Shown here in pieces: positions 38,101 to 47,897 of a DNA stretch of 56,870 bases (positions are counted from its first letter, which is position 1; each line of letters begins with the position of its first letter). Origin of the DNA: Chitinophagaceae bacterium (lineage in GTDB: Bacteria; Bacteroidota; Bacteroidia; Chitinophagales; Chitinophagaceae); contig JANYEB010000116.1 in assembly GCA_025363355.1 (NCBI GenBank), forward strand, positions 1-56,870, written 5' to 3'. The position numbers and the translations under genes were made by a program. A model generated the notes under the pieces. That model was not told the DNA's origin and ran no database searches. It was given only the letters and a program-made list of their open reading frames with translations.

Positions 38101-39462
38101 TTAGTTCTTAGAAATCTTCATATCATCTGGCTCATAAGTAGCAGCAGCTGATTTTGAAGTTCCAGCAGCAACTTCATATTTAAAAGCTAAATAGATTTTC
38201 TTACCAGCATAAGGAGTTAAATCATAAGGACCATAAGGCAAGAAAGCAGTAAATGCAGATGAATTGGCTTGAATAGTGTTTAATTCAGTCCAAGTTGCTG
38301 TTGATGGTGTTGCACTACCAGCATAGTCAATTGAAACCAATGCTTTTAATGTTCCTGATGTGTATCTATTTGCACAAGTATAGGTGTATTTTGGAGATAT
38401 ACCTGTTGGTATAGAAATACCTGGAGAAATTAACCAACTTGTAATATTGGTAGTTGCTAATACAGCAGAAGAAAATGCAGAAATTTTAGGGAAGACGCTG
38501 CTGCCAAAAGAAGCAATTGTAAATGGCACATCTCCTGACTCTTGAATGTTTTTCCATCCTGTTATTGCTAAAGGTGCAGTACCTGTTGTAGGATAAGCTT
38601 GAAAATCTTCCTCAAACAAAAAACATCTTGCACCAGAGAATTTAACATCAGTTGTATCTCTAATAATTAATTGTTTTGTTGAATTATAAACAGTGTAAAT
38701 AGCAGCAATACTACCATTTCCAGCTTCTGGAGCTTTAGCTGCAAAATCTGCATAACCACTTGTCATAACGATAAAAGGACCTGAACCATCGCAACTTTTA
38801 ATATTGATTTGACCGCCTAAAGTGCTTTTGTATGCAGATGTATCACCATAACTTCTTTTTGTATCTCCTATTAAAAACTCATATCCATCTAACTTAATCA
38901 AATCTCCTAATAAAGGATTTTGCATTGTAGTTGAACCAGAGGGTGTATTAAGATCTGCTGCTATAACTGATTTTGGTGATGCATCATTACCCAAAGAACC
39001 TCCAACAACATAATTAGGAATTAAAGGAGTTGGCACACTTTCTAAAGTTGGAATACCATTAGAAACAGATTTAATACCAAGTTGAATTAAATTGTGGTAA
39101 TCGCTTAAGCAAAGACCTTTACACTTAATAAACACTCTTTTTCCAACAGGATAATTTGTATATAAAGTACCAGCTAATTCAACAGCAATAGCACCTGTAG
39201 CATCTCTTATATACATTTCCTTGTAAAAATTACCGCTTTTATCACTAGCAATAACAACACCAGTAATAATGGCATCATCATTTATAATATCAAAAGCACC
39301 AGAAACAGTATGTCTAGCTTTTAACGCTTTAATTGTTGTATTTGCTGTTATATTTGGATCAGCAGCTTCTGGGGGTGCTTGGTAATTCTTTTTACAAGAA
39401 GTTGAAATAGTTGCAAATGATATTGCAAGAATTGATAAACGAAATAGTGATTTAATATTCAT
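38101..39462 (-). CDS. DUF5689-type lipoprotein with choice-of-anchor-J domain
   Basis: A 453-aa lipoprotein with signal and lipobox (AISFATISTSC, lipidated Cys 23). Residues about 40-270 (TTIKALKARH...ITGVVIASDKSGNFYKEMYI...YPVGKRVFIKCKGL) fit the DUF5689/OB-fold-like domain of Bacteroidota. The second half (FEEDFQAYPTTG...WKNIQ...SWLISPGISI...KIYLAFKYE) resembles a jelly-roll choice-of-anchor-J domain. It is 32 nt behind the TonB receptor and surely co-transcribed, so it is probably its surface-exposed partner. The ligand is unknown. Confidence 0.85.
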   Translation of the reverse strand: MNIKSLFRLSILAISFATISTSCKKNYQAPPEAADPNITANTTIKALKARHTVSGAFDIINDDAIITGVVIASDKSGNFYKEMYIRDATGAIAVELAGTLYTNYPVGKRVFIKCKGLCLSDYHNLIQLGIKSVSNGIPTLESVPTPLIPNYVVGGSLGNDASPKSVIAADLNTPSGSTTMQNPLLGDLIKLDGYEFLIGDTKRSYGDTSAYKSTLGGQINIKSCDGSGPFIVMTSGYADFAAKAPEAGNGSIAAIYTVYNSTKQLIIRDTTDVKFSGARCFLFEEDFQAYPTTGTAPLAITGWKNIQESGDVPFTIASFGSSVFPKISAFSSAVLATTNITSWLISPGISIPTGISPKYTYTCANRYTSGTLKALVSIDYAGSATPSTATWTELNTIQANSSAFTAFLPYGPYDLTPYAGKKIYLAFKYEVAAGTSKSAAATYEPDDMKISKN

Positions 39463-39494
39463 AAAACTAATTTTTATATTTAATAGATGTTGGT

Positions 39495-42050
39495 TTAAAA
39501 TCTTAATGAAACGCTTGCAGAATAATTTACTCCATAAGCATAATTATATTTTCCTGGAAATTTATCGAACTCAGCTGCATCAAATCTTAATTGTTCAAAT
39601 GCAAATGGTATGATTGATTTATTATTCAATAAATTACTAGCACTTAAACTAAATGCTAAGAAGGTATTCTTTTTATTAATGCTCCAACTTTTTGGAAGTT
39701 TTAAAGAATAACTAGCATACATATCAACTGTTGATTGGCTTTGTAATTTTGTTTGATCTAAAATATGATGCCACTCAGCACTACCTTCTGTTAATCCTTG
39801 AACTGCAGCAGCAGTTCTTCTTAAAGGATTAATTTCTGCATATATTTCATCAAAATAATTGTAAGTGATACTTACAGACCAAAACTTTGGAGAACGATAA
39901 CTTAAACCAATGCTATAAGCTTCTTGTGGTGTGCCACCAACATAATAATCTTTTGCATATACAACATCTCTACTAACAACAGAAGCATCATTATCAATAG
40001 TTGTAATAGCATTTTGTGTACTTGTATAATTATATCTGCCAACAGCTGCAGCACCATTAACTGTTAAGTTTGGTAATACTTTAGCTTCAACACCTAACTC
40101 TCCACCAGAATGTACTTTGTTGATGCCTGTGATACCATAATTAACTAGATTTAAATAAGTATCGTGGAAAAATGTTAACACGTTCATTTGATTGTGAAAC
40201 TCTGTATAATACCCAGTTAAACGTACTTTTATTTTAGGAGCGTTTAATGTATATCCAGCTTCTACACTTCTGATTTCTTCGTTATCAATTTTTTCTTGGG
40301 TTGTGTTTCTAACTCTTGGCGATAAATAAACATTATCATAAAATGGTGCTTTTGTTAAAGAAGCTATATTTCCATAAAAATAATTTCTACCATTTAATTT
40401 ATACGTAAATCCTGTTTTAAATGCATAGTTTGTAAACTCTTGCCTAACAGCTTTTCCATAAGAATTATTTGGAAAAAGCCCGTTCTTATAATTTCCTTTT
40501 CTGTAGAAAGATGTTCCAGAAAATTCTAATGAAGCAAAGTAGTCAACCTTATTATACTTCATAACAACTTGTGCCCAAGCAGCACCCTTACCAATTACAA
40601 TATCGTAGTTGTAACCATAATCATCACCAACTCTAACAACTCTATTAGGATTGTTTAAATTTGATTGAGGAATACTTTGATTGTTGGCATTTATTCTTTC
40701 TGCAAATTGATTCAAATCAACAAAATAATCACCACCTAATAAGTCAATAATTTTTTTGTAATTATTATTTTTTTGGTATTGAAAAGATGCACCAGCAGTA
40801 AATTCTGTATGATCTCCAATTCTTGAATTAAGGGTAGTATTTAAGTTAAATTTTGTAGTTTTTGTTAAATACTCATACTGAATATATCTTGATCTTTTAC
40901 CAGTAACTCCATTGTAAGTTTCTGTTTGACCTCTGTTAGCATCATATAATTTAGCCCAATTAATTTGTCTAACAGCATCATTAGTTTGCCATTCTTTTGT
41001 AAGTTGTGCTTTAATATTAGCATCATCCCAATAACTTGGCAAATAACGATAATATAACGGGCTAGGATTATCTGCATGATACCAATCAATATTGCTAGAA
41101 CCTCTATCACCAAAAGAAAAACTAGCAGCAGAGATTAAATTACTACTGTTATTAATTCTATAATCGTGTGTAAAAATTGCAACTGGCTGATTGGTTCTAT
41201 TTATTGTAGCATTGCGTTTTTTTCCTTCTTGCCAACCCCAGTTTGGGTTGTAATCATTACCAACTAAATCAAATGCTTCTTTAACAGCAGTTCCTTGTCT
41301 TCCACTTTTTGTTGGTGCACCAAATACTACTAATGAAAGTAAATGATTTTGACCAATTCTTTTGTCAGCAGCAGCAAACCAGCTCCAACCATCATAAGAA
41401 GTACCTGGGAAATAGCCTTCATTAGCATAACGTCTTGAAGCACTAAAACTAAATGCCCAACCTTTTTTGCTAATTCCTGTGCTGTGTGTAATTTCAAACC
41501 TATGTGTGTAGTTTCTATTGCTGAAAGCGTAACCAACTTCTGTTTGTTTACGTTGTTTGTTTGCTCTAGCATCGATTGAAGATGTACCACCAATATCGCC
41601 AAATGCAAATGTGCTAGTTCTTAATCCAATCGATTGATCTCTATTTCTTAACACATCATTTAAACCTCCCCATAATCCAAAAGGAGTAAATCCATTATCT
41701 AGATTATCCATTGAAACTCCATTGATGTAAGTTCCAGATAAATCAGATTCATATCCTCTAACTCTAAATCTTAGCACTCCAAAATTATAAGCAGCAGCAC
41801 TAGTAAAAGGATCTCTACCAGCTGTTAAAACTGAGGATACACTTTGTGTATTTCCTTCGCCTAAATCATTGTCGTCTAAGGAAACTGTAGAGAGAGTAGA
41901 TGCGGCATTATCTTCTTTTAAATCTTCTAAAGTGGTGACTAATGTTGAATCAGTCTTTTTTGTAGCATCTTTCTTGGGCTTATTTTTTATTTGAGCAATC
42001 GAATAAAAGCCAACAGAAAGAAAGCAAAGCAGTAAAGTTGTTTTCTTCAT
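39495..42050 (-). CDS. TonB-dependent outer-membrane receptor
   Basis: An 851-aa receptor with signal peptide (TTLLLCFLSVGFYSIAQ), a plug domain (VSSVLTAGRDPF...FRVRGYESDLSGTYINGVSMDNL) and a long beta-barrel ending YSASVSLRF. The N-terminal carboxypeptidase-regulatory-like extension found in SusC proteins is absent. Its downstream partner is the DUF5689 lipoprotein, not a SusD, so it is not a classical glycan SusCD pair. Plausible substrates cannot be named. A promoter-like TATTTTTG lies upstream. Divergent from the porin gene. Confidence 0.93.
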   Translation of the reverse strand: MKKTTLLLCFLSVGFYSIAQIKNKPKKDATKKTDSTLVTTLEDLKEDNAASTLSTVSLDDNDLGEGNTQSVSSVLTAGRDPFTSAAAYNFGVLRFRVRGYESDLSGTYINGVSMDNLDNGFTPFGLWGGLNDVLRNRDQSIGLRTSTFAFGDIGGTSSIDARANKQRKQTEVGYAFSNRNYTHRFEITHSTGISKKGWAFSFSASRRYANEGYFPGTSYDGWSWFAAADKRIGQNHLLSLVVFGAPTKSGRQGTAVKEAFDLVGNDYNPNWGWQEGKKRNATINRTNQPVAIFTHDYRINNSSNLISAASFSFGDRGSSNIDWYHADNPSPLYYRYLPSYWDDANIKAQLTKEWQTNDAVRQINWAKLYDANRGQTETYNGVTGKRSRYIQYEYLTKTTKFNLNTTLNSRIGDHTEFTAGASFQYQKNNNYKKIIDLLGGDYFVDLNQFAERINANNQSIPQSNLNNPNRVVRVGDDYGYNYDIVIGKGAAWAQVVMKYNKVDYFASLEFSGTSFYRKGNYKNGLFPNNSYGKAVRQEFTNYAFKTGFTYKLNGRNYFYGNIASLTKAPFYDNVYLSPRVRNTTQEKIDNEEIRSVEAGYTLNAPKIKVRLTGYYTEFHNQMNVLTFFHDTYLNLVNYGITGINKVHSGGELGVEAKVLPNLTVNGAAAVGRYNYTSTQNAITTIDNDASVVSRDVVYAKDYYVGGTPQEAYSIGLSYRSPKFWSVSITYNYFDEIYAEINPLRRTAAAVQGLTEGSAEWHHILDQTKLQSQSTVDMYASYSLKLPKSWSINKKNTFLAFSLSASNLLNNKSIIPFAFEQLRFDAAEFDKFPGKYNYAYGVNYSASVSLRF

Positions 42051-42068
42051 ATTTTCTTATTGAATCGA

Positions 42069-42076
42069 CAAAAATA
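42069..42076 (-). promoter_or_regulatory. Possible -7 element of the TonB receptor operon
   Basis: Minus-strand TATTTTTG, 18 nt before the receptor ATG. An upstream TTTG is present but at 15 nt, shorter than usual. Confidence 0.4.
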
Positions 42077-42193
42077 GAGGTTTCTTGATAGCAAATGATA
42101 TTTACGCATTAATTCTAGGTTAAACATCGTATTCAATGATTTGTTAAACCTGAAATAGTTTGATGCTGTATCTGTTACTTTGCAGCGTTTAAA

Positions 42194-44230
42194 ATGAATA
42201 ATAGAATTAAATACACTCTTCTTTCAATTTGTTTGCTGCTTGCAACAAACATTTTGTTTTCGCAAGGAACTTTGAAATCTGATGGTGGTGGAGTTGTTGG
42301 AGGAAACCCTGGTAGCATTGGCAACAGAGGTAATAACAGAGGTGCAGATACAGGTTTTCAACACAGAGACCCTAATGCCGATACTATAAATATTACCTAT
42401 AGATATTTTGATAAAAACAGAACATATATTATTGATTCATCTATCAACGATTTTTATTCTAGATACCCCTTGCCATACTATTATAATCATTTAGGCAATT
42501 TAGGAACTGCTGCAAAATCATTACTATTTAATCCAAATTCACAAGCAGGGTTTGATGCAGGATTTCATCAATTTGATGCTTATAATTATACTTTAGAAAG
42601 CACTAAACTTTATCAAACTACAAAACCATATACAGAACTTGGATATTTAATTGGTAGCAGTGCAGAGCAGATAATTAGTATTCTTCACACACAAAACAAA
42701 AAGGATAATCTTAATTATTCTCTCGAATACAGGTTCATCAATTCGCCAGGAATTTTTAAAAATCAAAATGCAAGTGTTAACAACGTAAGATTTGCATTAC
42801 ACTATCAAAGCCCCAATAAAAGGTATCATTTAACAACTGTTTATATTTCAAATAAAAATGCTGCATCAGAAAATGGAGGCACAACTAATTACAAACTTTT
42901 AGACTCCTTGGCATTAAGCAATCCTTTTGAGTTGGCAGTTCGTTTAGGTCCAGGAAATATTATTAGAAGAAATTTATTTAATACAACTGTTTATACTGGA
43001 AATATTTATAAACAAACACAAATAAGTATCAGAAACCAGTATGATTTAGGCGTAAAAGATTCTATTGTTACTGATTCATCAACTGTTAAATTATTTTATC
43101 CGAAGTATAGATTACAGCATTTTTTAAACATAAAAACTAGTAGCCATTGGTTTAATGATTTATATGCAGATTCTGCTAATTATGCTACTTTCTATAACTA
43201 TAATATTCGCAAAAATGCAACAGGATATTACGATACGATTTCTTTTAAAGATGCTTGGACAAATATTGAAAATGAGTTCAGCATTATTTCTTTTCCTGAT
43301 AAAAAAAATGCCTCTCAATTTTTAAAAGCTAGTGCCACATTTCAATATTTAAAAGGAAGTTTCAACGATACTACTAGCAAAAAGGATTATAATATTTTTA
43401 TTGGAGGAGAATATAGAAACAGAACAAAAAATAAAGTTTGGGATATTGAAGCCAATGCTCAGCTTTATTTAAATGGAATAAACGCTGGAGATTATGCAGC
43501 ATTCATTAGCTTGCAAAAACTACTTAGCAAAAAAGTAGGAAGTTTAGAAATTGGTTTCCAAAACGTGAATAAAAGTCCAGCATTTATTTACAACAATTCG
43601 TCTGCATTTAGAATCACAAACAGACAATCTTTTCTAAAAGAAAACACAACGAAACTGTGGGCAAATTATCAAAATAAAAAAATAGATTTAACCTTAACTG
43701 GCGAATACTTTTTAATGAGTAATTACATTTTTTTTGACAGTGTTTTTTCTGCAAAACAAGAATCAAGTATTTTTAATGTTTTGCATATTGGTTTAGAGAA
43801 AAAATTTAGGTTGTCTAGACATTGGAACTGGTATTCTGAAATTCATTTTCAACAAACAACAGCCAATGCACCTGTAAACATTCCTCAAATTATTACCAAA
43901 CAAAAAATTGCTTTTGAAGGAAATTTTTATACCAATCTGTATCTTTCAACTGGTATAGAAATTCGTTATCACACTAATTACAAGCCATCAGGCTATTCAC
44001 CTTTTAACGGTCAATTTTTTTATCAAGATTCTTACAGCACTAACAATAGACCAGATATTAATTTGTTCTTTAATTTTAGAATTAAAACTTTTAAAGCTTT
44101 TGTTAGAGCCGAAAATTTGAACACACTTATTCCCCCTAGCGGTTATAAACAATACAATTATAGTTCAGAACAATATCCAATGCAAACCCTTTGGATGAGG
44201 TTAGGTATTTGGTGGAATTTTATTAATTAA
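42194..44230 (+). CDS. Putative outer-membrane porin (PF14121-like)
   Basis: A 678-aa protein with signal peptide (LLSICLLLATNILFSQ), a Gly/Asn-rich stretch and then DADTINITYRYFDKNRTYIIDSSINDFYSRYPLP-like sequence. After that comes a long barrel with alternating strands ending LWMRLGIWWNFIN. The opening segment (YYNHLGNLGTAAKSLLFNP, GFDAGFHQFDAY) is typical of the putative porin family conserved in Bacteroidota. A general pore function is annotated for the family but not well shown. It ends 13 bp from a convergent gene. Confidence 0.85.
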   Translation: MNNRIKYTLLSICLLLATNILFSQGTLKSDGGGVVGGNPGSIGNRGNNRGADTGFQHRDPNADTINITYRYFDKNRTYIIDSSINDFYSRYPLPYYYNHLGNLGTAAKSLLFNPNSQAGFDAGFHQFDAYNYTLESTKLYQTTKPYTELGYLIGSSAEQIISILHTQNKKDNLNYSLEYRFINSPGIFKNQNASVNNVRFALHYQSPNKRYHLTTVYISNKNAASENGGTTNYKLLDSLALSNPFELAVRLGPGNIIRRNLFNTTVYTGNIYKQTQISIRNQYDLGVKDSIVTDSSTVKLFYPKYRLQHFLNIKTSSHWFNDLYADSANYATFYNYNIRKNATGYYDTISFKDAWTNIENEFSIISFPDKKNASQFLKASATFQYLKGSFNDTTSKKDYNIFIGGEYRNRTKNKVWDIEANAQLYLNGINAGDYAAFISLQKLLSKKVGSLEIGFQNVNKSPAFIYNNSSAFRITNRQSFLKENTTKLWANYQNKKIDLTLTGEYFLMSNYIFFDSVFSAKQESSIFNVLHIGLEKKFRLSRHWNWYSEIHFQQTTANAPVNIPQIITKQKIAFEGNFYTNLYLSTGIEIRYHTNYKPSGYSPFNGQFFYQDSYSTNNRPDINLFFNFRIKTFKAFVRAENLNTLIPPSGYKQYNYSSEQYPMQTLWMRLGIWWNFIN

Positions 44231-44243
44231 TATTTGACTTTTA

Positions 44244-45101
44244 TCAGCACAAAAAACAAAACTTATTAGGCAATACTTTAATTGTATAGTTTGTAGCAAA
44301 ATATAATTCTCCATCAATTTGAGCAGGTAATTCTTGATTGCATTCTACAAGTAATTTGTTGTTTTGGGTATAATTAATAAAAGGTAAATTCAAATGTTTT
44401 CCTTTTTCAATTACAGGTAAATTTTTCAACCTTTTCAGTAACGACAAAGGCTTGCATTTAATAATATCAAACAGACCATCATTAATGATTGCTTTGGGTG
44501 CAATATGAAAGCCACCACCAGTTCTAGAAGAATTAAACACAGACATTAAGAATAATTTTTCACTGACTTTTTTATCGTCTATTGTAACAGAAAAGTGATG
44601 CTCTTTAAAATTAAAAATTTTAGCAATTACAATTATTAAATATCCAAGATGACCACCCAACCAACGAATAGATTGCATATTTTTTAATATCTCTCCATCA
44701 AATCCAATACCTACACCATTTAAAAATAATTTATCATTGCAAATACCAGCGTCAACATATTTTCCTTTGCTGCTTAACACAATATCAAGCTGCTTATTAA
44801 GATTAATATCTCCATAAAGTTTCCAAGCAAAATCATTTCCAGTACCTCCTTTAAACAAAGCAATTGGAATATTGATATTGCGATATTTATTAATAAAATA
44901 ATTTAGTGTTCCATCGCCACCAACAACCCAAACTGCACTGTAATCAACTAAATCATCAATCCAATTATCAATAAAAACAACATATCTGATTTTGCGATTT
45001 TGTAAAGCTGCTTCCATTTTCTTTAGCAGCTTTAATCCTTTGCAATCACCAGATTTTGAGTTGACAAGAATAATAATATTTTGTGTAGATGTTGTGGGCA
45101 A
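44244..45101 (-). CDS. Diacylglycerol kinase-family lipid kinase
   Basis: A 285-aa protein with IIILVNSKSGDCKG at its start, the nucleotide-binding GGDGTLNYFINKY, ALFKGGTGNDFAWKLYG and FLNGVGIGFDGEILK motifs. A second domain includes FNSSRTGGGFHIAPKAIINDGLFDI and ends QIDGELYF. These are the signature parts of the DAGK/YegS lipid-kinase fold. It may phosphorylate diacylglycerol, sphingoid bases (made by many Bacteroidota) or another lipid. No ATG precedes the conserved first strand and a stop lies four codons upstream, so TTG at 45101 is taken as the start. Confidence 0.9.
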   Translation of the reverse strand: MPTTSTQNIIILVNSKSGDCKGLKLLKKMEAALQNRKIRYVVFIDNWIDDLVDYSAVWVVGGDGTLNYFINKYRNINIPIALFKGGTGNDFAWKLYGDINLNKQLDIVLSSKGKYVDAGICNDKLFLNGVGIGFDGEILKNMQSIRWLGGHLGYLIIVIAKIFNFKEHHFSVTIDDKKVSEKLFLMSVFNSSRTGGGFHIAPKAIINDGLFDIIKCKPLSLLKRLKNLPVIEKGKHLNLPFINYTQNNKLLVECNQELPAQIDGELYFATNYTIKVLPNKFCFLC

Positions 45102-45247
45102 AGCAATTTTTTATTATTGTATAATGTTTCAATATCAATTAAACTCATTATTATAAAAATAAAAGTAGGAGTTATTTATTATTGAGGTTTATTTATGTTG
45201 AGAAATCAGAATTACAATTAATTCTACCCTGCAATCTTTAATTTTTT

Positions 45248-45718
45248 ATGAAATATTTTCTAGTCATTTTATCTCTCTTACTTGTTCAATGCAAAAGCAA
45301 AAATAATATGCAAATACAACCTGTTAAAATTCACGCAATAACACTGAAATCTGGTCAAGATTTAAGAAAAGAGATTGAGAGTTTTGTTGTAAAAGAGAAA
45401 ATAAATGCAGGTTATATTATTACTTGTGTGGGCAGTTTAACACAAACTAATATTCGTTACGCTAATCAACAAAATGGAGCAATAATGAATGGCCATTTCG
45501 AGATTGTTTCTTTAACTGGAACAATAAGCACCAATGGGAGTCATTTACACATTAGTGTTAGTGATAGCACAGGCAAAACAATTGGTGGACACTTGCTCTA
45601 CAACAATTTGATTTACACAACTGCAGAAATTGTTTTGGGAGAAAGCAAAGATCTTTTATTTACAAGAGAAAAAGATGGATCAACTCCTTGGCAAGAATTA
45701 CAGATTAAAAAGCAATAG
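45248..45718 (+). CDS. PPC/DUF296-domain protein with lipoprotein signal
   Basis: A 156-aa protein whose body (HAITLKSGQDLRKEIESFV...GYIITCVGSL...FEIVSLTGTIS, then GSHLHISVSDSTGKTIGGHL) is a complete PPC/DUF296 domain with its metal-binding histidine cluster. The N-terminus MKYFLVILSLLLVQCKS looks like a short lipoprotein signal with lipobox LVQC. Alternatively translation begins at ATG 45308 (MQIQPVKIHAI), giving a cytosolic 136-aa form. Plant relatives carry AT-hooks; bacterial single-domain forms have no settled function. It ends 4 bp from the pectate lyase gene on the other strand. Confidence 0.85.
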   Translation: MKYFLVILSLLLVQCKSKNNMQIQPVKIHAITLKSGQDLRKEIESFVVKEKINAGYIITCVGSLTQTNIRYANQQNGAIMNGHFEIVSLTGTISTNGSHLHISVSDSTGKTIGGHLLYNNLIYTTAEIVLGESKDLLFTREKDGSTPWQELQIKKQ

Positions 45719-45722
45719 TTTA

Positions 45723-47669
45723 TTACTTTTTCATAACGATTCCTTCATCAATTACGCTTCCTTTTATTCTAAGTAAAAACATTCCTTTGGGCAAAATAGT
45801 ATAGGGCAAAGCAATAATATTATTGCCTTCATTAATTATGCTGTTTTGTTCCCATAAAATTTTCCCAGCAACATCACAAATCACAAGTTTTATTTTATCT
45901 GTACTTGCAGATTTAATACTAACACTACTACCCATTTGCAATGGATTTGGATACACATTAAAACTTTCTCCTTTTGCATTAGCAGTTACAAGCAATATAG
46001 ATGAATAAATAAATTTACCATCGCTATTAAGCACTTTAATTCTGTAGAAAATATTTCGCTTAACTGCAACATCTGCAAAACTATATTCGTTTTGTTTGTC
46101 TGAAACCATTGTTATTATTGGGTTAAACGCAAATCCATCAAAACTTTTTTCTACAATAAATTTTGCAACAGCATCATTATTTTCAATAACCCAATTAAGT
46201 TTAATTTTATTATCATTTTTTCTTTCTGCTACAAAAGAAATGATTTTTAATGGCAATGGATTTGCAACAGGAATGCTATTTAAATATTCCTCAAGTCTTG
46301 TATACCCATCAGGCAAAGTATCATTTCTGTCATCAGGGTTATTGGGGTCTAATCCTTTCATTGTTTCCCAAAAATCTGGCATTCCATCGTGGTCAGTATC
46401 TGTTGGAACGTTGTAAGTATTGTAAACACTCCAACCACCAACAGCACTTGGTAAATCAATAATGCCTAATTTATTTAAAGAACCTAAACCAGTTGCAGTG
46501 CCAGTTTTTGTTTCATTCATAATTCTTTTATCTGTGCTATCTCTTGCAGGATAAATTGCTCCAACATAAGCCAGTACTGAATCGTAGGCATTTTGTGCAG
46601 ATTGAATTGGCAACGAATCTTGAATATAAAATGCAGTATCATGTTTTGCACTATCTCTACTTGCTAAAGGAATATTCGCAAAATCAACACCCAACCAATT
46701 ATTAGCAGTTTTGTTGGCATCACCATTCATTATATTTCCTTTAACGTGCCAACGTGCAATGCCAACAGCACTTGCAGGATTATCTGGACGAACAAATTTT
46801 AATGTTGAGGCAGTTGCTGGACCTGGCTTATAAAAATTATTTACAATATTAGTATGTGCAAATCCATTGGGAATTTCAACCTCACCACCATAGCAAGCAC
46901 TACTACTAACCCAGTTATAAATAACATTATTTCTATAATCAACCAAAGCTGCTGTGTCGTGGGCTCTTGCACCATCAAACCTAACAGTACGGCTGTTTTG
47001 ATGTGCAATTAAATTGTGATGATAGCTTGCATTTTGCCCACCCCAAACACCACAATAACTTCTCACACCTTTTGCGTGTCCTGCATTATATAAACCCTCA
47101 CTCATAATGCACCATTGCACAGTGGTGTTTTTTGTATCATATAAAGCTGCACACTCTTCATTTGCCCAACTAAAACTGCAATGATCAACAATTACATCGT
47201 GGCAATTTTCCATATCAAAACCATAAACGCCAGTGCTTAAAGTGCTTCCTGGGCGAGAACGTATATATCGAACAATAATGTTGCCGTGATTGCCACCTAA
47301 ACTCACTGCCCTTGCACCATTTACTAAAAATGAGTTTCCTTTTAAACAAATGCCATCGCCAGGAGCTGTTTGCCCAGCAACAGTAAAATTGCTGCGATTT
47401 ATTTTTATTTGAGACTGCAAATCAATAATGCCACTCACTTTAAAAACAATGGTAATAGGATCGTTTGGATATTGAGTAAAAGACCAACGAAAGCTACCAA
47501 CACCAGTATCAGCGAGGTTTGTAACCTCTACAACTTTACCACCACGCCCACCAGTTGCATATTTTCCAAAACCTGCTGCATTTGGGAAAGCAATTTTTTG
47601 AGAGAAACTATTAAAAGACAAGCATAGAAATAATATTGCAGCCAATCCTTTGTTTAAACACTGATTCAT
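45723..47669 (-). CDS. T9SS-secreted pectate lyase (polysaccharide lyase family 1-like)
   Basis: A 648-aa secreted enzyme with signal peptide (AAILFLCLSFNSFSQ) and a beta-helix starting AFPNAAGFGKYATGGRGGKV, then TIVFKVSGIIDL, FTVAGQTAPGDGICLKG, VDHCSFSWANEECAALYDT and TVRFDGARAHDTAALVDYRNN, as in PL1-like pectate lyases. A Ca-binding-like DTDHDGMPDFWE segment follows, a fibronectin-like region, and a T9SS sorting domain (FNVYPNPLQMGSSVSI...GMFLLRI). It would cleave pectic polysaccharide outside the cell. No other pectin genes are near. Confidence 0.92.
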   Translation of the reverse strand: MNQCLNKGLAAILFLCLSFNSFSQKIAFPNAAGFGKYATGGRGGKVVEVTNLADTGVGSFRWSFTQYPNDPITIVFKVSGIIDLQSQIKINRSNFTVAGQTAPGDGICLKGNSFLVNGARAVSLGGNHGNIIVRYIRSRPGSTLSTGVYGFDMENCHDVIVDHCSFSWANEECAALYDTKNTTVQWCIMSEGLYNAGHAKGVRSYCGVWGGQNASYHHNLIAHQNSRTVRFDGARAHDTAALVDYRNNVIYNWVSSSACYGGEVEIPNGFAHTNIVNNFYKPGPATASTLKFVRPDNPASAVGIARWHVKGNIMNGDANKTANNWLGVDFANIPLASRDSAKHDTAFYIQDSLPIQSAQNAYDSVLAYVGAIYPARDSTDKRIMNETKTGTATGLGSLNKLGIIDLPSAVGGWSVYNTYNVPTDTDHDGMPDFWETMKGLDPNNPDDRNDTLPDGYTRLEEYLNSIPVANPLPLKIISFVAERKNDNKIKLNWVIENNDAVAKFIVEKSFDGFAFNPIITMVSDKQNEYSFADVAVKRNIFYRIKVLNSDGKFIYSSILLVTANAKGESFNVYPNPLQMGSSVSIKSASTDKIKLVICDVAGKILWEQNSIINEGNNIIALPYTILPKGMFLLRIKGSVIDEGIVMKK

Positions 47670-47897
47670 ATCTGGTTGTTTTATTTTAGGGTATCAAAAC
47701 GTTGTGAAAGTATAGAAAATAATCTACTTTGATTCGTATAAATACATAATAAAGAAGTTAGGGGTGCAACAAAATATGGTAGTGTTATGTTTTAAGCCTA
47801 AACAAATTTTACCTTTAATCACAATCTGTGGGTCTTAGTTAAATCATTGACATTGGTGTTGCAACTTGTGGCTTAATATTGCAACATATTTTTAAAG

